Below are positions 44,477 through 56,862 of a DNA stretch of 64,000 nt, piece by piece (the first letter of the stretch is position 1; each line of letters starts with the position of its first letter). This DNA comes from Tolypocladium sp. Sup5 PDA-1 (taxonomy: Eukaryota; Ascomycota; Sordariomycetes; Hypocreales; Ophiocordycipitaceae). The position numbers were made by a program, and so were the translations under genes. The stretch covers positions 248,001 to 312,000 of the forward strand of contig JPHH03000025.1 of the NCBI GenBank assembly GCA_000750105.3, in the 5' to 3' direction. The notes beneath the pieces are model-generated. The model saw only the letters and a list, made by a program, of their open reading frames with translations. It ran no database searches and was not told the DNA's origin.

Positions 44477-46289
44477 AACCCCTGAAGCATGCCGTCTCTC
44501 CCTCTTGTCATCCTTTTACCGTGTTGCTGCTTATTCGTTCTCGCAGCAAACTTGTTGGGCGGTTTACTTGCTGTTAGCCCCTGCTTCTCGGTTTCCTTTG
44601 TGCGCGATAGACTAATAGCCCCTGGGCCTCCATTTCGACCCCGGGGGCTCACACCACGAATAGTTCTCCAACATAATCACTTGCAGTCCTCGCCAGCATC
44701 TCCTCGTGATCGTAACTGCCTGCGATAAATACGCCCGTGGCTTGCCCAGAGCTCAGATGTGACCATTGCGCACGCAGCCCAGTCCCCCCCCCGAGCAGCA
44801 GCACTCATGCTTTTGATTTTTGTTAGTCGGACGCCTCACCTACCGACGTTACACAGACCGCAACGCGCATGGATGGGTGCTCTATATTCCCGTAGCAGCA
44901 ATGCAGTGCACCTCAGATTTGCTGCTGCTTCGGCTCGCAAGTCACCTACATCATCCATTGACAGAAGAATACCACCCCTCGACGCAGAGCGCGCGCAACA
45001 AGTGCCGGCTCAGCCTCGAATTACCACTTTCGTCAGTCAGTATGTAGTCGCCGTCTCGCTTCCCCCGGTCCATGGACTGTCGCAAAAAGCAACCAGTTGA
45101 CTGCTCCGTAGCGGGACCAAAGGCCCCTGAAGGTTCGTCGACCGGCATCATGGATGAGTATCAAGTACCGGGCCAGGACCTGACGACCTTGTCCTTGCGT
45201 CTTTGGATCTGGGGTCGCGTAGTGTTGCGCTTGCCTCAGGACTCGGGAGGGTGTTGGTTCCTCTGCTTGCTCAGTTGGTCATTGCTCCCGTCCACCAAGA
45301 CTTGCAAGGCGCAGCATCCTGGTGATGTTGGAATTTGGACAATGAGCTGGACCTGCTCGCGATAGCTTCGTGCCGAGCTCGCCCGTATCCCGGTAGCAGA
45401 CCCCTCGCAGGGGCTACTTCGCTGCCGTGAATAGCAACACCGAACACACCTACGGAGTTAGCATGCACGTCAGGCCTTGCACCACCATAACACCGAAAGC
45501 TTTCACATGGCGTTTCCGGGAGGCCAAGTCGGCATATGGCCCGGGGCAGGGGAAGGGACCGGATGCGAGACCCGCGGCCCAAGATTTGGCCAACCCCCCC
45601 CCCCCCCCCGAGGCCAAAGCTGTTGGTCGCCGACAACTCCACGATCCACCAGGCCCGAATGCCAGTGTGCCGAGCTCATCTACCCGTAACGAATGCTCCT
45701 CCAATCACACCCCTGCCGCGAGCACACAGACGTTCACCCATCCCTTCGGTACAGTCTAAAACGACTTCTGCTCATGTCAGGCGGGATGCGAATCCTAGGT
45801 CTTGCCAATCTATTAACCATGACTGTTCTAGAGCTAGACACTTGCGCAAGTTTATGTGTATAAGCGCCCCAGTCTTTGTGTCAAAATCGCCATCGCGTCT
45901 CATGAAGCTCGCTTAAGCAGACAAATCATATCCTCGCCCAGACCAAGGTGTGCGTCTGTGCGAGTACGAATTGCCCGAGGGGCAAACAGCAAAGCAAAAG
46001 CAAAATGCGAGGTACGAGTAGTATGCAAATGTCATGCATGCTAATATGCAGAGCAAAGCATCGCTCCCAACGCCAGTCCGGTATCCTTGTGTAACGCACC
46101 GTTCCATGTTCATAATCAACAGTAGCCATCCTTCAGTATCCCGGTCTTGCCAGCCCCTATGCAATATGTGCTCCCAACGCAAAAGGAAAACAAACAAGGC
46201 AAAAAAATTCAGGTTGATTCAGCAAGTCGAGCGAGGTGGTTGGTGGGGAGAGCTGATGGCCGCGTCACAGGGTGGTCATCTCAAACCCG
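44477..46289. other. Convergent intergenic region
   Basis: This 1.8 kb stretch lies between two 3' ends. A 16-base C run is at 45594-45609. Short open frames are present but none is supported. Confidence 0.5.
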
Positions 46290-49236
46290 TCATGGCTGTT
46301 CCTCTCCGGCTTCCACCTTCGCTTTTGCCTTCTTGTCAGGTTCTTCGCCAATGGTCGACGCCAGGGGAGGCAAAGCAGGCTTCTCCTCAGCTTCCGCCTC
46401 CGCCTTTGCCTCCTTGTCAGGCTCGTCGCCGGCTGTCGGCGTCACAGGGGACACGGCGGGGTTCTCCTCGACTGAAGAACCGCTCTTTTTCTCGCCTTCT
46501 GAATCGGCAATTGATGATCCGGGAGCTGTATCCAACTCCATCATGGCGGGGATGCTCAGCATGGGGCCTTCAAAAGACTCTCTCATCGGCGTCATCGGCG
46601 GTCTCCTCGATGGCGTGTTCGTCCCGTGAGAGTCGTGGTTGAGTCCGGATAGCCGCAGAGAGCTGCTTCTGGAATGAGCTGCGCGTGGTGTGTCACCTCT
46701 ACTCATCTCCGCATCCCACTGGCCAACATCTTTGGCACTCCAAGACGTGCGATGGGCCCGAGCGGCACGCGCAATGCTGCTGACTGAATGACGCGAGCTG
46801 GCGCTGTTGGCACGGCTGCGTCGAATGCTAGCCGCAGCGCTCGAAACCACAACGTTGCCCGGCGGCTCCAGTTCACCGGGAGACTCATCCTCGTCCTCAA
46901 TCTTGGGAGCGCGCCGAACTTCTCGCACGTTGAAGTACGGTTGTACCGGCTCCTCCGGCTTCTCTTCTTCTTTCGGCGGCGGCGGCAGGTCTCCCGCGCG
47001 AGTGTCCATGTGCTCGAAGAACCGAATACGGGTCTGCTCAAGCAGCTCGGGGAATTCTTCTCGGTTTCGCGAGAGCGACATCCAGGTCGAAATAGTGCCG
47101 AGGCCAATAAGAACCAAGACGGCCACAGCCAGAAAGCCTTGGACAACAATGATGATGATGCCGAGGACTGTGGCGATGATGCGGTTGAGGTTGAAGTCGG
47201 GGAGAAATGCAATAGAAAGTCCCGTCGTGACAATCTTGGATATCGAGAGCATCCAGACGGCAACGGCCGTATTCCGGTTGCTTTCGAACGGGTTCATCTT
47301 CATAATGGCCAGCAGAGCCAGGATCTCAAAGATGAACAAGCCAAACACTTGCGCCAGGGGAGTGCGAGCGCCTCCTCCGATGAAGCATGCCCTGACGAAT
47401 AGGTAGCCGAGATAGACGGCAAAGAACCACCATCTCGTGCGGCGGTAGCGCGCTGCGAACCATCCGAATCGCTTGATGAACCCTTCGTCCTGGTGCACAG
47501 TCGCCCTATTGGGGTCCTGATCTGCGTACCTTATCCTAAAGAATGGTATCGTGCCAAACAGATATTGCTTATCCGCCCTCTCTTCCTCGCCGATCTGGCT
47601 CTCTCTCGTGGTGGCGACGAACGGTATCTTCTTAAAAATGGTCCCGCGCTCGAATCGCACCGTATCCGGGCCGGCTTCAAACTTGCCGTGTCGAAGTCGG
47701 AGAAAGCAGGCGTAAGCTGCGATCCCTCCGATTCCAAACAGGAAAATGAGCCAAACGACCACGGCAACAGCAGTTGGCCCGGCAGGTCCGCGTGTCGAGA
47801 ACTGGTACATAGTCAAGGTCATGATGGTGAAAAAGGCGATGAACAGGGTTCGAAGCAGGGCCGCAGCCACATAGCCGCCGAGATGGGAGCGGAAGTAGTT
47901 GAATCCATCGGTCTTGATCCACTTCATCTTCGCTAGCAGGTCCAAGAGCAACTTGGCGAGCACAACCAAGAGCGCGATGCCACCCAATACGGCAAGCAGC
48001 CAAATCAGGGCAACCATGAGTGCTTCGGCAGGGGGCACGTTCACCATGGACAATGTACCGCCAAAGCCGGGCCAGGTGCCGGGCATGGGCATACCGGGAG
48101 TCCGCGGGCGGCCATTCCAGGTGTAATCGTATGGGTTGCTGGCGTTGTACGCTGCTCGTCGTGCGAGATTTTGAAGCCGGCTCTTTTGAAGATACGGAGT
48201 TGCGAACAGTGATCTGCCGTAGATCTGCTGCGACAGGCCGCCTCCGTTGTTGATCTGTACAGATCCCGCTCCTCCAACCTGACTGATGTTGGCATTGGTG
48301 CCGGTGAATGAGCTGATGGAGCGAACAATGCCGTCGTTGGCGAACATGCCGGCTGACCAGGCAAAGTTGCTCCACCAAGCCGGGAGCACGCTCGGCCAGT
48401 TGACCGAGAGGGCGCCAGAAAAGAAGATGGATTGGAACGTCTCGAAGATGACGAGGACGGAAAAGGAGTGCGCGTAGTGCATGCGCATGTGTGAGATGCT
48501 CAGCCCGTAGATTGCCGTGGCAAACGATGCCAGAACGGCGATAAACGTCAGCACGCCCATGATTGCGCCGACGGCCCGCGGCTGCGAGAAGCTGTTGCCG
48601 TTGGTCATGACTGCCTGGAAGCAGCCAATTTCCGTCTGGGTCGAGTTGGCGAATATCTGCAGGCGTGCAAAGCCCTCGAGGTCAGGGATTCCCAGAGCAA
48701 TGGAGGGGATGCCGGCGACCTGGTTCGGTGAGATGGGAATGACGGCGAAGGCAGTGATGGGCACGCTGGCGTTGAGGGGACACATGCTGGCGATGTTGGC
48801 CTTGCACGGATCGTACGTCATGTTGAAGCGGTTCTCGCCGTAGGCTTCGACGGAAATGTGGACTGAGAGGGAGACAAAAGGTAAGCTGGACATGGTCAAC
48901 GATTGGGGAGGCTGCGGTGTGGACCCTACGGATGAGGCTTTCTTTTCGTATGTTGGATGTCCCATCCAGGTGGAAGAGGACCGTCGAGTTGTCGGCGTAG
49001 TATGCGGCGTCGAACTTGGTGACATTGAACAAGCTCCCGCCGCTCAAGCAGTCGTCGAAGTCGCCGGTGTAGAGGGCAGGGTAGCGACTGACGTCGAGGT
49101 CGCGCGACACGCCATCGATGCCAGTGCCCTTGATGTACACCTTGTTGTCGTCGGCTAAAACAGTTGAGAGGAAGCATGACAAGGCGACGAGAAGGAGCAA
49201 AACGGCGGCAAAGGGGGGTTGTCGCGTCGGCGACAT
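46290..49236 (-). CDS. Fungal FLC/TRP-like multi-pass membrane protein
   Basis: Two exons, 49236-48930 and 48862-46290, encode 959 residues. A signal peptide (PFAAVLLLLVALSCFLSTVLA) leads into an ML-like lumenal domain with conserved cysteines (DCLSGGSLFNV, YDPCKANIASMCPLNAS, TEIGCF). About nine to ten membrane helices follow, starting at AVGAIMGVLTFIAVLASFA. The C-terminal 240 residues are cytosolic, disordered, S-rich and basic/acidic. This is the architecture of yeast Flc1-3 and related TRP-like proteins, linked to ER FAD transport, calcium homeostasis and cell-wall integrity; the exact transported species is debated. The intron joins KESLI to LHISVEAYGENRF and starts GTAGGG. Length is close to other filamentous-fungal members. 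Confidence 0.9.
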
Positions 49237-50975
49237 GGTGAATCGCGGTGATGGTGGTTGGAGGAGGGAGGCAAAGGGGGGGACACAGTCCCAGCGATGT
49301 TGCTCTGGGTTCGTCTGCGCCGACCCCCAAAGCTATGCAATCTCGCTACCTCAGGAGAAGAAGCCGGAGACAAAATATCGCAAATTCGAGCCGGGTCTCA
49401 GTGCGCCGGTCGGGCGAGACATGGAGACCGGCAGCTTCTCTCAGAAAAGGTCTGTCTCGGGAGGTCTGTCTCACCAGCACGGCTTGTTCGGAGGCCACGG
49501 GTGACGATCGATTCGGTCGGTTCGTGTGCCCGGTTGACGGTGACGGCGTGGCGGAGAAGCGAGCGAGCGACGACGTTGGCAAAAGAGCGATCGATGACCC
49601 CGTGAAGACAAAAAGAGCAAACAGGTTTCTGGCAGGAAAGAATGGGAGTGCGAGAGGTCGCTTGGGCACGGGTGTGCTGGTCGTGCTCGTTGCTGTCCAA
49701 CCGTAGTCCGTATCTTTGGCGTGGTTGATCGAGTGGTGGAGCAGACGCAAGCAGCAGCGCTAAAGACGGACAGCAGCCGACATGGGCCAACCGTAGCCCG
49801 TAGCACACAAACCTGCTCGCCCCGTCCCGCTCAGGCTCGGGTGGACAGACCGACACTTCAATTGACGTTTGTGTTGTTGTTTGCGAGCGAGTAGACGGGC
49901 GAAAGGAGAATTTTCCGAGACTGCGCAAAGTGGCAGGGAGGGGGCTTTCAGGGTTTGCTTTTCGCGGCAGGAGCAGACGTTTCAGTTAATCTCTGAAATA
50001 CGACCTGTGCTTCGTACGTTGGCGCAACACAGCTAGCGATTCACCAAGGTAGCGATAACGTTTTGTTCGTGGCGCTGTCTGCAACTGCACATCCGTCCCA
50101 GCCCTGCACACGGCTTCCGAAGCGGCGCTTCTGCCCTGCTTCTGCAACGTCCGGGGTCAAGATTGGCCAGCCCGCCAATGGAGGCGCAGCCCAGGCTCAT
50201 CGTGCAGCGCTCACAGCGCTCGACTCTCGGCTGTCTCGGGCACCAAGAGAATTGCGCCTCGTAGCGCCAATTGCTCCGAGGAAACGTCCTTGACTAGGTA
50301 GTCCGTAGAGGGGACAGGTGAAGGCGGCGCAGTCTGCCAGCCTGTATCCGACCTCCCTGCTGCCTCTCGTGCCCTTGTAGATACGTATTCGTACAACTAC
50401 GAGTACGGACTCCCAGCCTCCCAGGGAGGTGCTGCCAAACGCCGTACCCCTGGCCGGTGGACCGTCATGGACTGCGACAGGGTCTGTTGAGCCTGCAAGA
50501 TCAGTCGTATGATGCATCTGCCTTGGCGGATCGAGTGGATGGTGTTTGTTCATCAAGGCGACATTTGTTCGAACATCGCCGTCCGTACGGACGCATTCGT
50601 ACCTCATTAATCCATCTACGAGGTACGCCACAAAGCAACGAACGCTGCGCTGCCAATCCTCCGCAGTCAAGCATCAACTTGACGCCACAATTCGATGTGA
50701 CCTGTGGCCTCCAGACCCATCACAAGCTTAAATATAAAGTGTGAGTCCGTGGCGTTCCAGCTCGGGATATTCTCAGTTTGTCGCTTGGCCGATGGAAACT
50801 TGGCGGTCGTCGTTGGCCCTCAGCTTATCCTGCATGTTCAATTAGATGCCGTCGGTCAAGACCTGTTGGGGCTCAGTGCCTGGCAGTCTACGAAGTAGAA
50901 AGATTGGTAAATAGAGCCTCTGGTCGGGAAATCTGATGTTAAAATGTACACTCGTTCAGCCATTCTTCGCCCAAA

Positions 50976-51436
50976 ATGCGCCTCATCGCTTGCCTGCTGG
51001 CAGGACTCTCATGCGTCACTGTCGCCCCAATTGCAACCAGTGGCACGTCAACAACAAATTCACGCCGTCTTGTCTGATAGTTCCCTTCTTTTGGGAGATA
51101 ACTCTACAGGAATTTCATGCTTGGGTGAGAACCGACTTACCCAGTTACAAGTTGAAGCTCTGCGATTGACCGCATCCGTTTTGGCTCAGAATCCTTCTCC
51201 ACGGACGACTGCGACAACTACAAAAAAGAATATGCTTATTGCATTGGAGTAGATGCATTGGAACCCATATCGTCAACGACGTCGGCAAGTCGAGCTCTGT
51301 CTTCTACGGCCGGCACGTCGACTGCCTCACCAGCTCAACAGCCACCCCAACCTCGGCGTCAAATATCGGCTTTCTTCCGAGCATGATTTCATTCGCCTTA
51401 CTTTTACTCTTTTCGCTACTCTTCCTGCTCTCGTAA
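50976..51436 (+). pseudogene. Possible decayed GPI-anchored secreted protein
   Basis: A start at 50976 gives MRLIACLLAGLSCVTVAPI, a good signal peptide, but the frame stops after 33 codons. Further on, the same frame reads DDCDNYKKEYAYC followed by an S/T/P-rich stretch (51189-51380). A different frame supplies the C-terminal S/T segment and hydrophobic tail FALLLLFSLLFLLS ending at 51436, as in GPI-anchor signals. A third frame, NRLTQLQVEALRLTASVLA, fills the middle. No set of good splice sites joins them, so I read this as a frameshifted relic. A poorly spliced real gene is the alternative. Confidence 0.35.
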
Positions 51437-52684
51437 TTCGTGGGCCAGCCGCCCCTCGTAACGTTGCGAGCATGGGGAAACAAACGGATGCAAGCCGGTG
51501 CCGTCGTACGTCGTCAAGAGGTCGATGATGTCACACTCTGGATCGCATGAGAATAAAATGGGTGGACAGCATGAGTTCAGGAGCAGCACACCAAGGTGTG
51601 CTCAAGATGGATCTAAGAGCCAATGCTCACTGGGCATTGAGTCGGTGCATCTCCGTGGTTGCGATGCCGGCCGTTCCAGGGTTGCACCACTTGGCGGGTG
51701 TCTCCAGTTTGCCTCGCGCGATGGACCGCCGTGTGATATCTAGGGCAGTAGCCGCTTACCAAGGCCTGCTGCCGAATTGAGGCTCACTCGAGGATCTCGG
51801 GTAGTCGGCGGCACGTGGCAGGATCTTTATCGGAAGTCGGAGCACTTGAATCTCAAGATTCTTGGCAGTGTTGTCTTCAACTTCCAGATTGGCATTGTGT
51901 GCGGCACAGCGGGCGACCAGTGAGTGAAGCTAGGTACCCACTTTAGTCCACGGCTGGTCTCTCGACTATAAGTTATTGATACCCTGCTCTCCAGAACCTT
52001 GGTGGGTGCGGTAGAATATTCTTCTCAATGTCAGTTTATTTTGCGAGAAATTAGGCTGTCTTTTCGGCATCTCTTGGTGTCGATGGCCATGAAGAGAGGA
52101 TCTGGATGGCTGCCAAGAATTGAGATCTCTCAGTGACAAATTTCAGTGCCAGCAGAGGGGCCACTGTGGGGTCTTCCGTCTCCAGCAGATCCTGGGGTGC
52201 CGATGGTCCGACCAGCGTCGTCGCGGGCATCGAATCAAGCACATCGCCGATGCCGCTGAGATGAGAGAAAAATGCCTGAACGGGCCACCGTATCCGAGCT
52301 TCCCTCCTGGTTGGAGACCTGCTACCCTGATTTGTTACGAACCAGCGGTGTTGTTTGCTTCCAGGGGCCGCACAAGGTAGGTGACGGAATGTCGGGAGTG
52401 ATCAAAGCCGACATCCGACCCGGGACCAGCAACCGGCACCGGCCCCGGCCCCAGGGGCTAGGATGGCCTGAAAATGCGAGATGGACAGGTAAACATGGGC
52501 CTGGCGATCTGGATTACGCATCCATCGTGCACTCTACGGACTACGGCCCGCGGGGATGCCTCGTGGATGCAACGAGAGCGCCTGGGCCGTCAGGCTGTTA
52601 AGGACGAGGCAAAATTAAGCTGCTGGAGGCTTGCCCCGATCGAGTAACACATGCCAATCCTCGATTCCTGACGATCCCTCCACA

Positions 52685-52694
52685 ACGGCGCCAT
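52685..52694. promoter_or_regulatory. CYS3-like binding site upstream of MET3 (tentative)
   Basis: ACGGCGCCAT matches nine of ten positions of the Neurospora CYS3 bZIP consensus ATGRYRYCAT. It lies about 750 bp before the ATP sulfurylase start, a gene of the sulfur regulon. A single imperfect site is weak evidence. Confidence 0.25.
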
Positions 52695-53439
52695 CAACAC
52701 GGCCACGTACGCCTTTCCCGGTCATTGAGCACGATATTCCCTCTCCTCAAATGACGACTACATTATATAGCCTATAGAAAGCCGTGGAAGTGCGTTTTTG
52801 CCGCATCTCGGTGAGTTGATTGGCCTTGGTCGGCTGCCAAGCGGAACCTCGCCAGCGTCGTCGCTGAGCACGTCATCATCAGGGACTGGGCTCCAAAAAA
52901 ACTCTCCATCCCACCTCTTCCGTCAGTGGTGGGGCTGCTGGTTCCTGGGATGGATGCGATGCGTGCAATTATATGTGCTAGCGAGCGACGAGGCGACCAC
53001 GGAAATGTGGAAATGGCATGCCCATCCAGCCTGGTGAGACGCCATTTTTTTTGCCGCGACGGGCGCAACTTTGTCAACCGCTGCTTATCCTTGCCGAAAG
53101 ACGGGTTCATGGCAGTTGGTTGCTCTTATAAATCGCTCCCGTCCTGTCCGTGTCTGACCTCCCAACTCTCCCCTCTGCCAACCTGCTCCGTTGCCTGCTG
53201 CCCCTCCAGTCCCCTCCTCCGGCTTCGTTGCATCCCGTCATCTCTGGCACGTTCCAGCTGCTTGGCTTTGCTTAGCTCTTCCTCCCCACCATTGCGTGAT
53301 CGCGCCAGTGGGCCTCGCTCCGGCTACGGAATCAGCAACTACTACGAGGAGACGTGCCTCCAGATCTCTCGTCTGCTTTGGAAACTTGATCCTCAATTGC
53401 CTCTGAACCCAGCTGGCCTGCCACCGTTACCCCTCCAAG

Positions 53440-55424
53440 ATGGCAAACACCCCCCACGGCGGCGTCCTCAAGGACCTCTTTGCTCGCGACCTGCCTCGCC
53501 ATGCCCAGCTGCGCGACGAGTCCGAGAAGCTCCCGGCTCTTGTCCTGACCGAGCGCCACCTCTGCGATCTCGAGCTGATCCTCAATGGCGGCTTCTCTCC
53601 TCTAGAAGGTTCGTTCCTAGCCGCCGTGGCCTGCAATGGGTCGCTGGCCCCGCGCGTGTAAATGGCCGTGAAAGCTGACAGTTGTCCACCTACCCAGGGT
53701 TCATGACCGAGAAGGACTACAATGGGTACGTTTTGCGGCCGGTCGCATCTCACAACTAGTCTAACGCCGTTTGCAGGGTTGTCGACAACAACCGTCTCGC
53801 CGATGGCGCACTCTTCAGCATGCCCATCACGCTCGACGTGGACCAGGCCCAGCTCGACCAGCTCGGCATCAAGGCCGGCGCCAGAATCACCCTGCGCGAC
53901 TCCCGAGACGACCGAAACCTAGCCATTCTGACCGTCGAGGACGTCTACCGGCCAGACAAGTACGTCACCTGCGGTCGAGCTTCCAATTCTGAACTGCTGC
54001 TAACGGCACGTCGAACAGGGTCAAGGAGGCCAAGGAGGTCTTTGGCAGCGACGACGATACCCACCCCGGCGTCAAGCACCTCTTCAACGCCGCCAAGGAG
54101 TTCTACGTCGGAGGCAAGCTGGAGGCCATCAACCGCCTGGAGCACTACGATTTCCTGGATCTGCGCTGTAAGTGACTACGTTTGCACCGCATCATCACCC
54201 GTGTATGTTCGGGGGCTAACGCGCCCAGTCACCCCTGCTGAGCTGCGATCCCACTTCAACAAGCTCGGCTGGCAAAAGGTCGTTGCTTTCCAGACCCGAA
54301 ACCCCATGCACCGTGCCCACCGTGAGTTGACGGTGCGTGCCGCGCGGTCGCAGCAGGCCAACGTCCTGATCCATCCCGTCGTCGGCATGACCAAGCCCGG
54401 CGACATCGACCACTTCACCCGTGTCCGAGTGTACAAGGCCCTCTTGGCCAGATACCCTAACGGCATGGCTGCCCTGGCTCTGCTGCCGCTGGCCATGCGC
54501 ATGGGCGGTCCCCGTGAGGCTCTCTGGCACGCCGTGATCCGCAAGAACCACGGTGCCACGCACTTCATCGTCGGCCGCGACCACGCGGGTCCCGGCAAGA
54601 ACAAGAACGGCAAGGACCACTACGGCCCGTACGATGCCCAGGAGCTCGTCCAGAAGTACCAGGAAGAGCTTGGTATCAAGATGGTTGAGTTCCAGGAGAT
54701 GATTTACATCCCCGACAAGGACGAGTATATGCCCGCCAACGAGATTCCCGAGGGCACGCGCACCATGAACATCTCGGGCACTGAGCTTCGAAACCGGCTC
54801 AAGACTGGCAAAGAGATCCCCGAGTGGTTCTCTTACCCCGAGGTCGTCAAGGTGCTGCGAGAGCAGAACCCGCTACCCCGTGAAAAGGGTTTCACCGTCT
54901 TCATGACTGGCTACCAGAACAGCGGCAAGGACCAGATCGCTCGCGCGCTGCAGACAACGCTGAACCAGGGCGGCGGCCGGCCAGTGTCCATGCTGGTCGG
55001 CGAGACTGTGCGCCACGAGCTCTCGTCCGAGCTGGGCTTCAGCAGACAGGATCGCGATCTCAACATTTCTCGCATCGCCTTTGTTGCCTCTGAGCTGACC
55101 AAGGCTGGCGCCGCCGTGATTGCGGCTCCCATTGCGCCATTCGACGATGCTCGCAAACAGGCTCGCGAGCTCATCGAGAAGTCCGGCCCCTTCTTCCTCA
55201 TCCACGTCGCCACGCCTCTCGAGTACTGCGAGAAGACGGATCGACGAGGCATCTACCAGGCGGCGCGCGCCGGCGAGATCAAGGGTTTCACCGGCGTTGA
55301 CGACCCGTACGAGGCCCCTCAGAAGCCGGACCTGGTTGTCGACCTGGAGAAGCAGAATGTCCGATCTATTGTGCACGAGATTATTCTGCTGCTCGAGAGC
55401 CGAGGTCTCCTGGATAGACTGTAA
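53440..55424 (+). CDS. MET3: ATP sulfurylase (sulfate adenylyltransferase), fungal allosteric form
   Basis: Five exons, 53440-53608, 53698-53725, 53777-53959, 54019-54167 and 54229-55424, encode 574 residues, the normal fungal length. The enzyme makes APS and pyrophosphate from sulfate and ATP, the first step of assimilation. The N-terminal domain starts MANTPHGGVLKDLFARDLP. The catalytic domain has QTRNPMHRAHREL (QxRN and HxxH) and GRDHAGPG. Residues about 395-574 form the APS-kinase-like regulatory domain (FTVFMTGYQNSGKDQIARAL), which in fungi binds PAPS for feedback inhibition and lacks kinase activity; here GYQNSGKD replaces the active GxxGxGKS/T loop. Exon 2 is only 28 nt, and each join restores a conserved segment, such as GFMTEKDYNG. 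Confidence 0.96.
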
Positions 55425-56862
55425 AGGTCCCGCAGGGACTGGGTTAGGGACGTTTGGCCCAGTTGGAGCATGCTTCAGGCTCTGCGCTGGGTGGTGTCAC
55501 GGCATGTTGGCGTTGGAACAGAAAAATGACGACAAAAGACTGAGAGAGTTATGTTGGGCTTTGCATCGATACAGGAGCATTCTGCGGTCTGCCCGCTAGT
55601 GATGAAATATATCAAGATGAGTGTTTTCGTACCTACCTATACAAAGATAGACCAAGAGAAGAACTGCGACGCACAGTATATGCAGTTGGGAGCACTGAGC
55701 CAACCGCGGATCTATCTAAGTGACGATTGGCTCATTGCAGCATCACATGCGTTGGCCACCCGTCTCGCAGGGATGCTACTTCTGCTGTTGAAGGCCGCGC
55801 GCCTGTGAGCACGACATACGACTGCAATTGGGCTGCTCGCAGTTTGTGCCCAACTCGGCAGGCTCTCACTTACAGGGCACGACACCGTACCTAGGTATGT
55901 AAAGAGCAGAGTTTCTTAGCCCCCATCCTGATGGAACCCAGGCTTGGCTCGTTTTAGGCCCTCGCTTGTGCCCGAAACTCTCTACCTAGAGAATTAGCAT
56001 CGTGGAGTCGGCGGAGATCCGAGACTCTCGGCGCGGGCGCGGGTTTGCCTGGACGGGGATGGAGAATGGAGTGCGTGCCTGAGGAAGCACAGCGGGCGCA
56101 AGGCGGTCAAGCTCCCCGTCCCATGTGTTCCATCCTCTTCTCGCACCGACCACGTCACGCCACCAATCTCAACATCTTCATCCTCTTCCTTTACATACCT
56201 TAGGTAGCCAGACATTCTTCGACGTCGTTGGTTATCTACACCCAACACTTACAGCACTACACCTGTGCACTGCCCGCGAGGTTGCTCACGCCCGCCGCAA
56301 CCACAGGTGCAGCCGTCGACAGATTGACGCTCCAATCAGACTCCAAGCATCAGCTTTGGGTGACGATCCACAGCGGTTGGCGCAGGATCGAGCGGCTGTC
56401 CCACGCCACTCCCAGCGCAATCCCGGTCCACCAGTCACTCGCCAGCGCTTACTCCGTACCTTTAGAGGGGTCTGGACCAGTGTTGGCCGCGCCCACCTCC
56501 GCCTCCACCAGAAGCTCCCCTCCAGCAGCGGCATGTACGACATCCTTCCATCGTCACGAGCCACAAACTAACTCCTCCTGCGGTTTGGGCAGTTATCGTT
56601 TCAGCCTTAACTTCCATCTTCTTCACTTCCGGGCCCTCGCCAGTTACTCGCCTCTGGTTTTCCCGTCTATCGTCTTCCAAGGCCCCGAGCGCCGGCCAAG
56701 GGCTACTCCCGCACCTAGTGAACCTAGTCACCGGTGCCTGAGCCTCACCAACAACCTTGTTATCCCACCCTCGACATCGGCTCTGCCGCGCCTCCTCTCC
56801 TATTCGACCCCCGACATCCTTCGAACCGCTTCCCCCACGGACCTCTTATCCGATGATCTAAA
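55425..56862. other. Intergenic and probable long leader of the 855-residue gene
   Basis: No coding gene was supported. The 700 bp before 56863 is C/T-rich with many ACC/CCA runs, typical of a fungal 5' leader. Confidence 0.5.

Larger units (their letters stand above)
49237..53439. other. 4.2 kb intergenic region with possible gene relics
   Basis: The largest gap in the window. It should hold the promoters of the FLC-like gene at the left and MET3 at the right. Between them are secretory-protein-like pieces at 50976-51436 and an exon-like fragment near 51790-51919, described separately. The rest shows no supported features. Confidence 0.5.

Noticed and set aside
46290..49236. Idea that the FLC-like protein is a true TRP channel
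   Set aside because: The sequence supports only the shared fungal TRP-like/FLC architecture; channel activity cannot be read from it.
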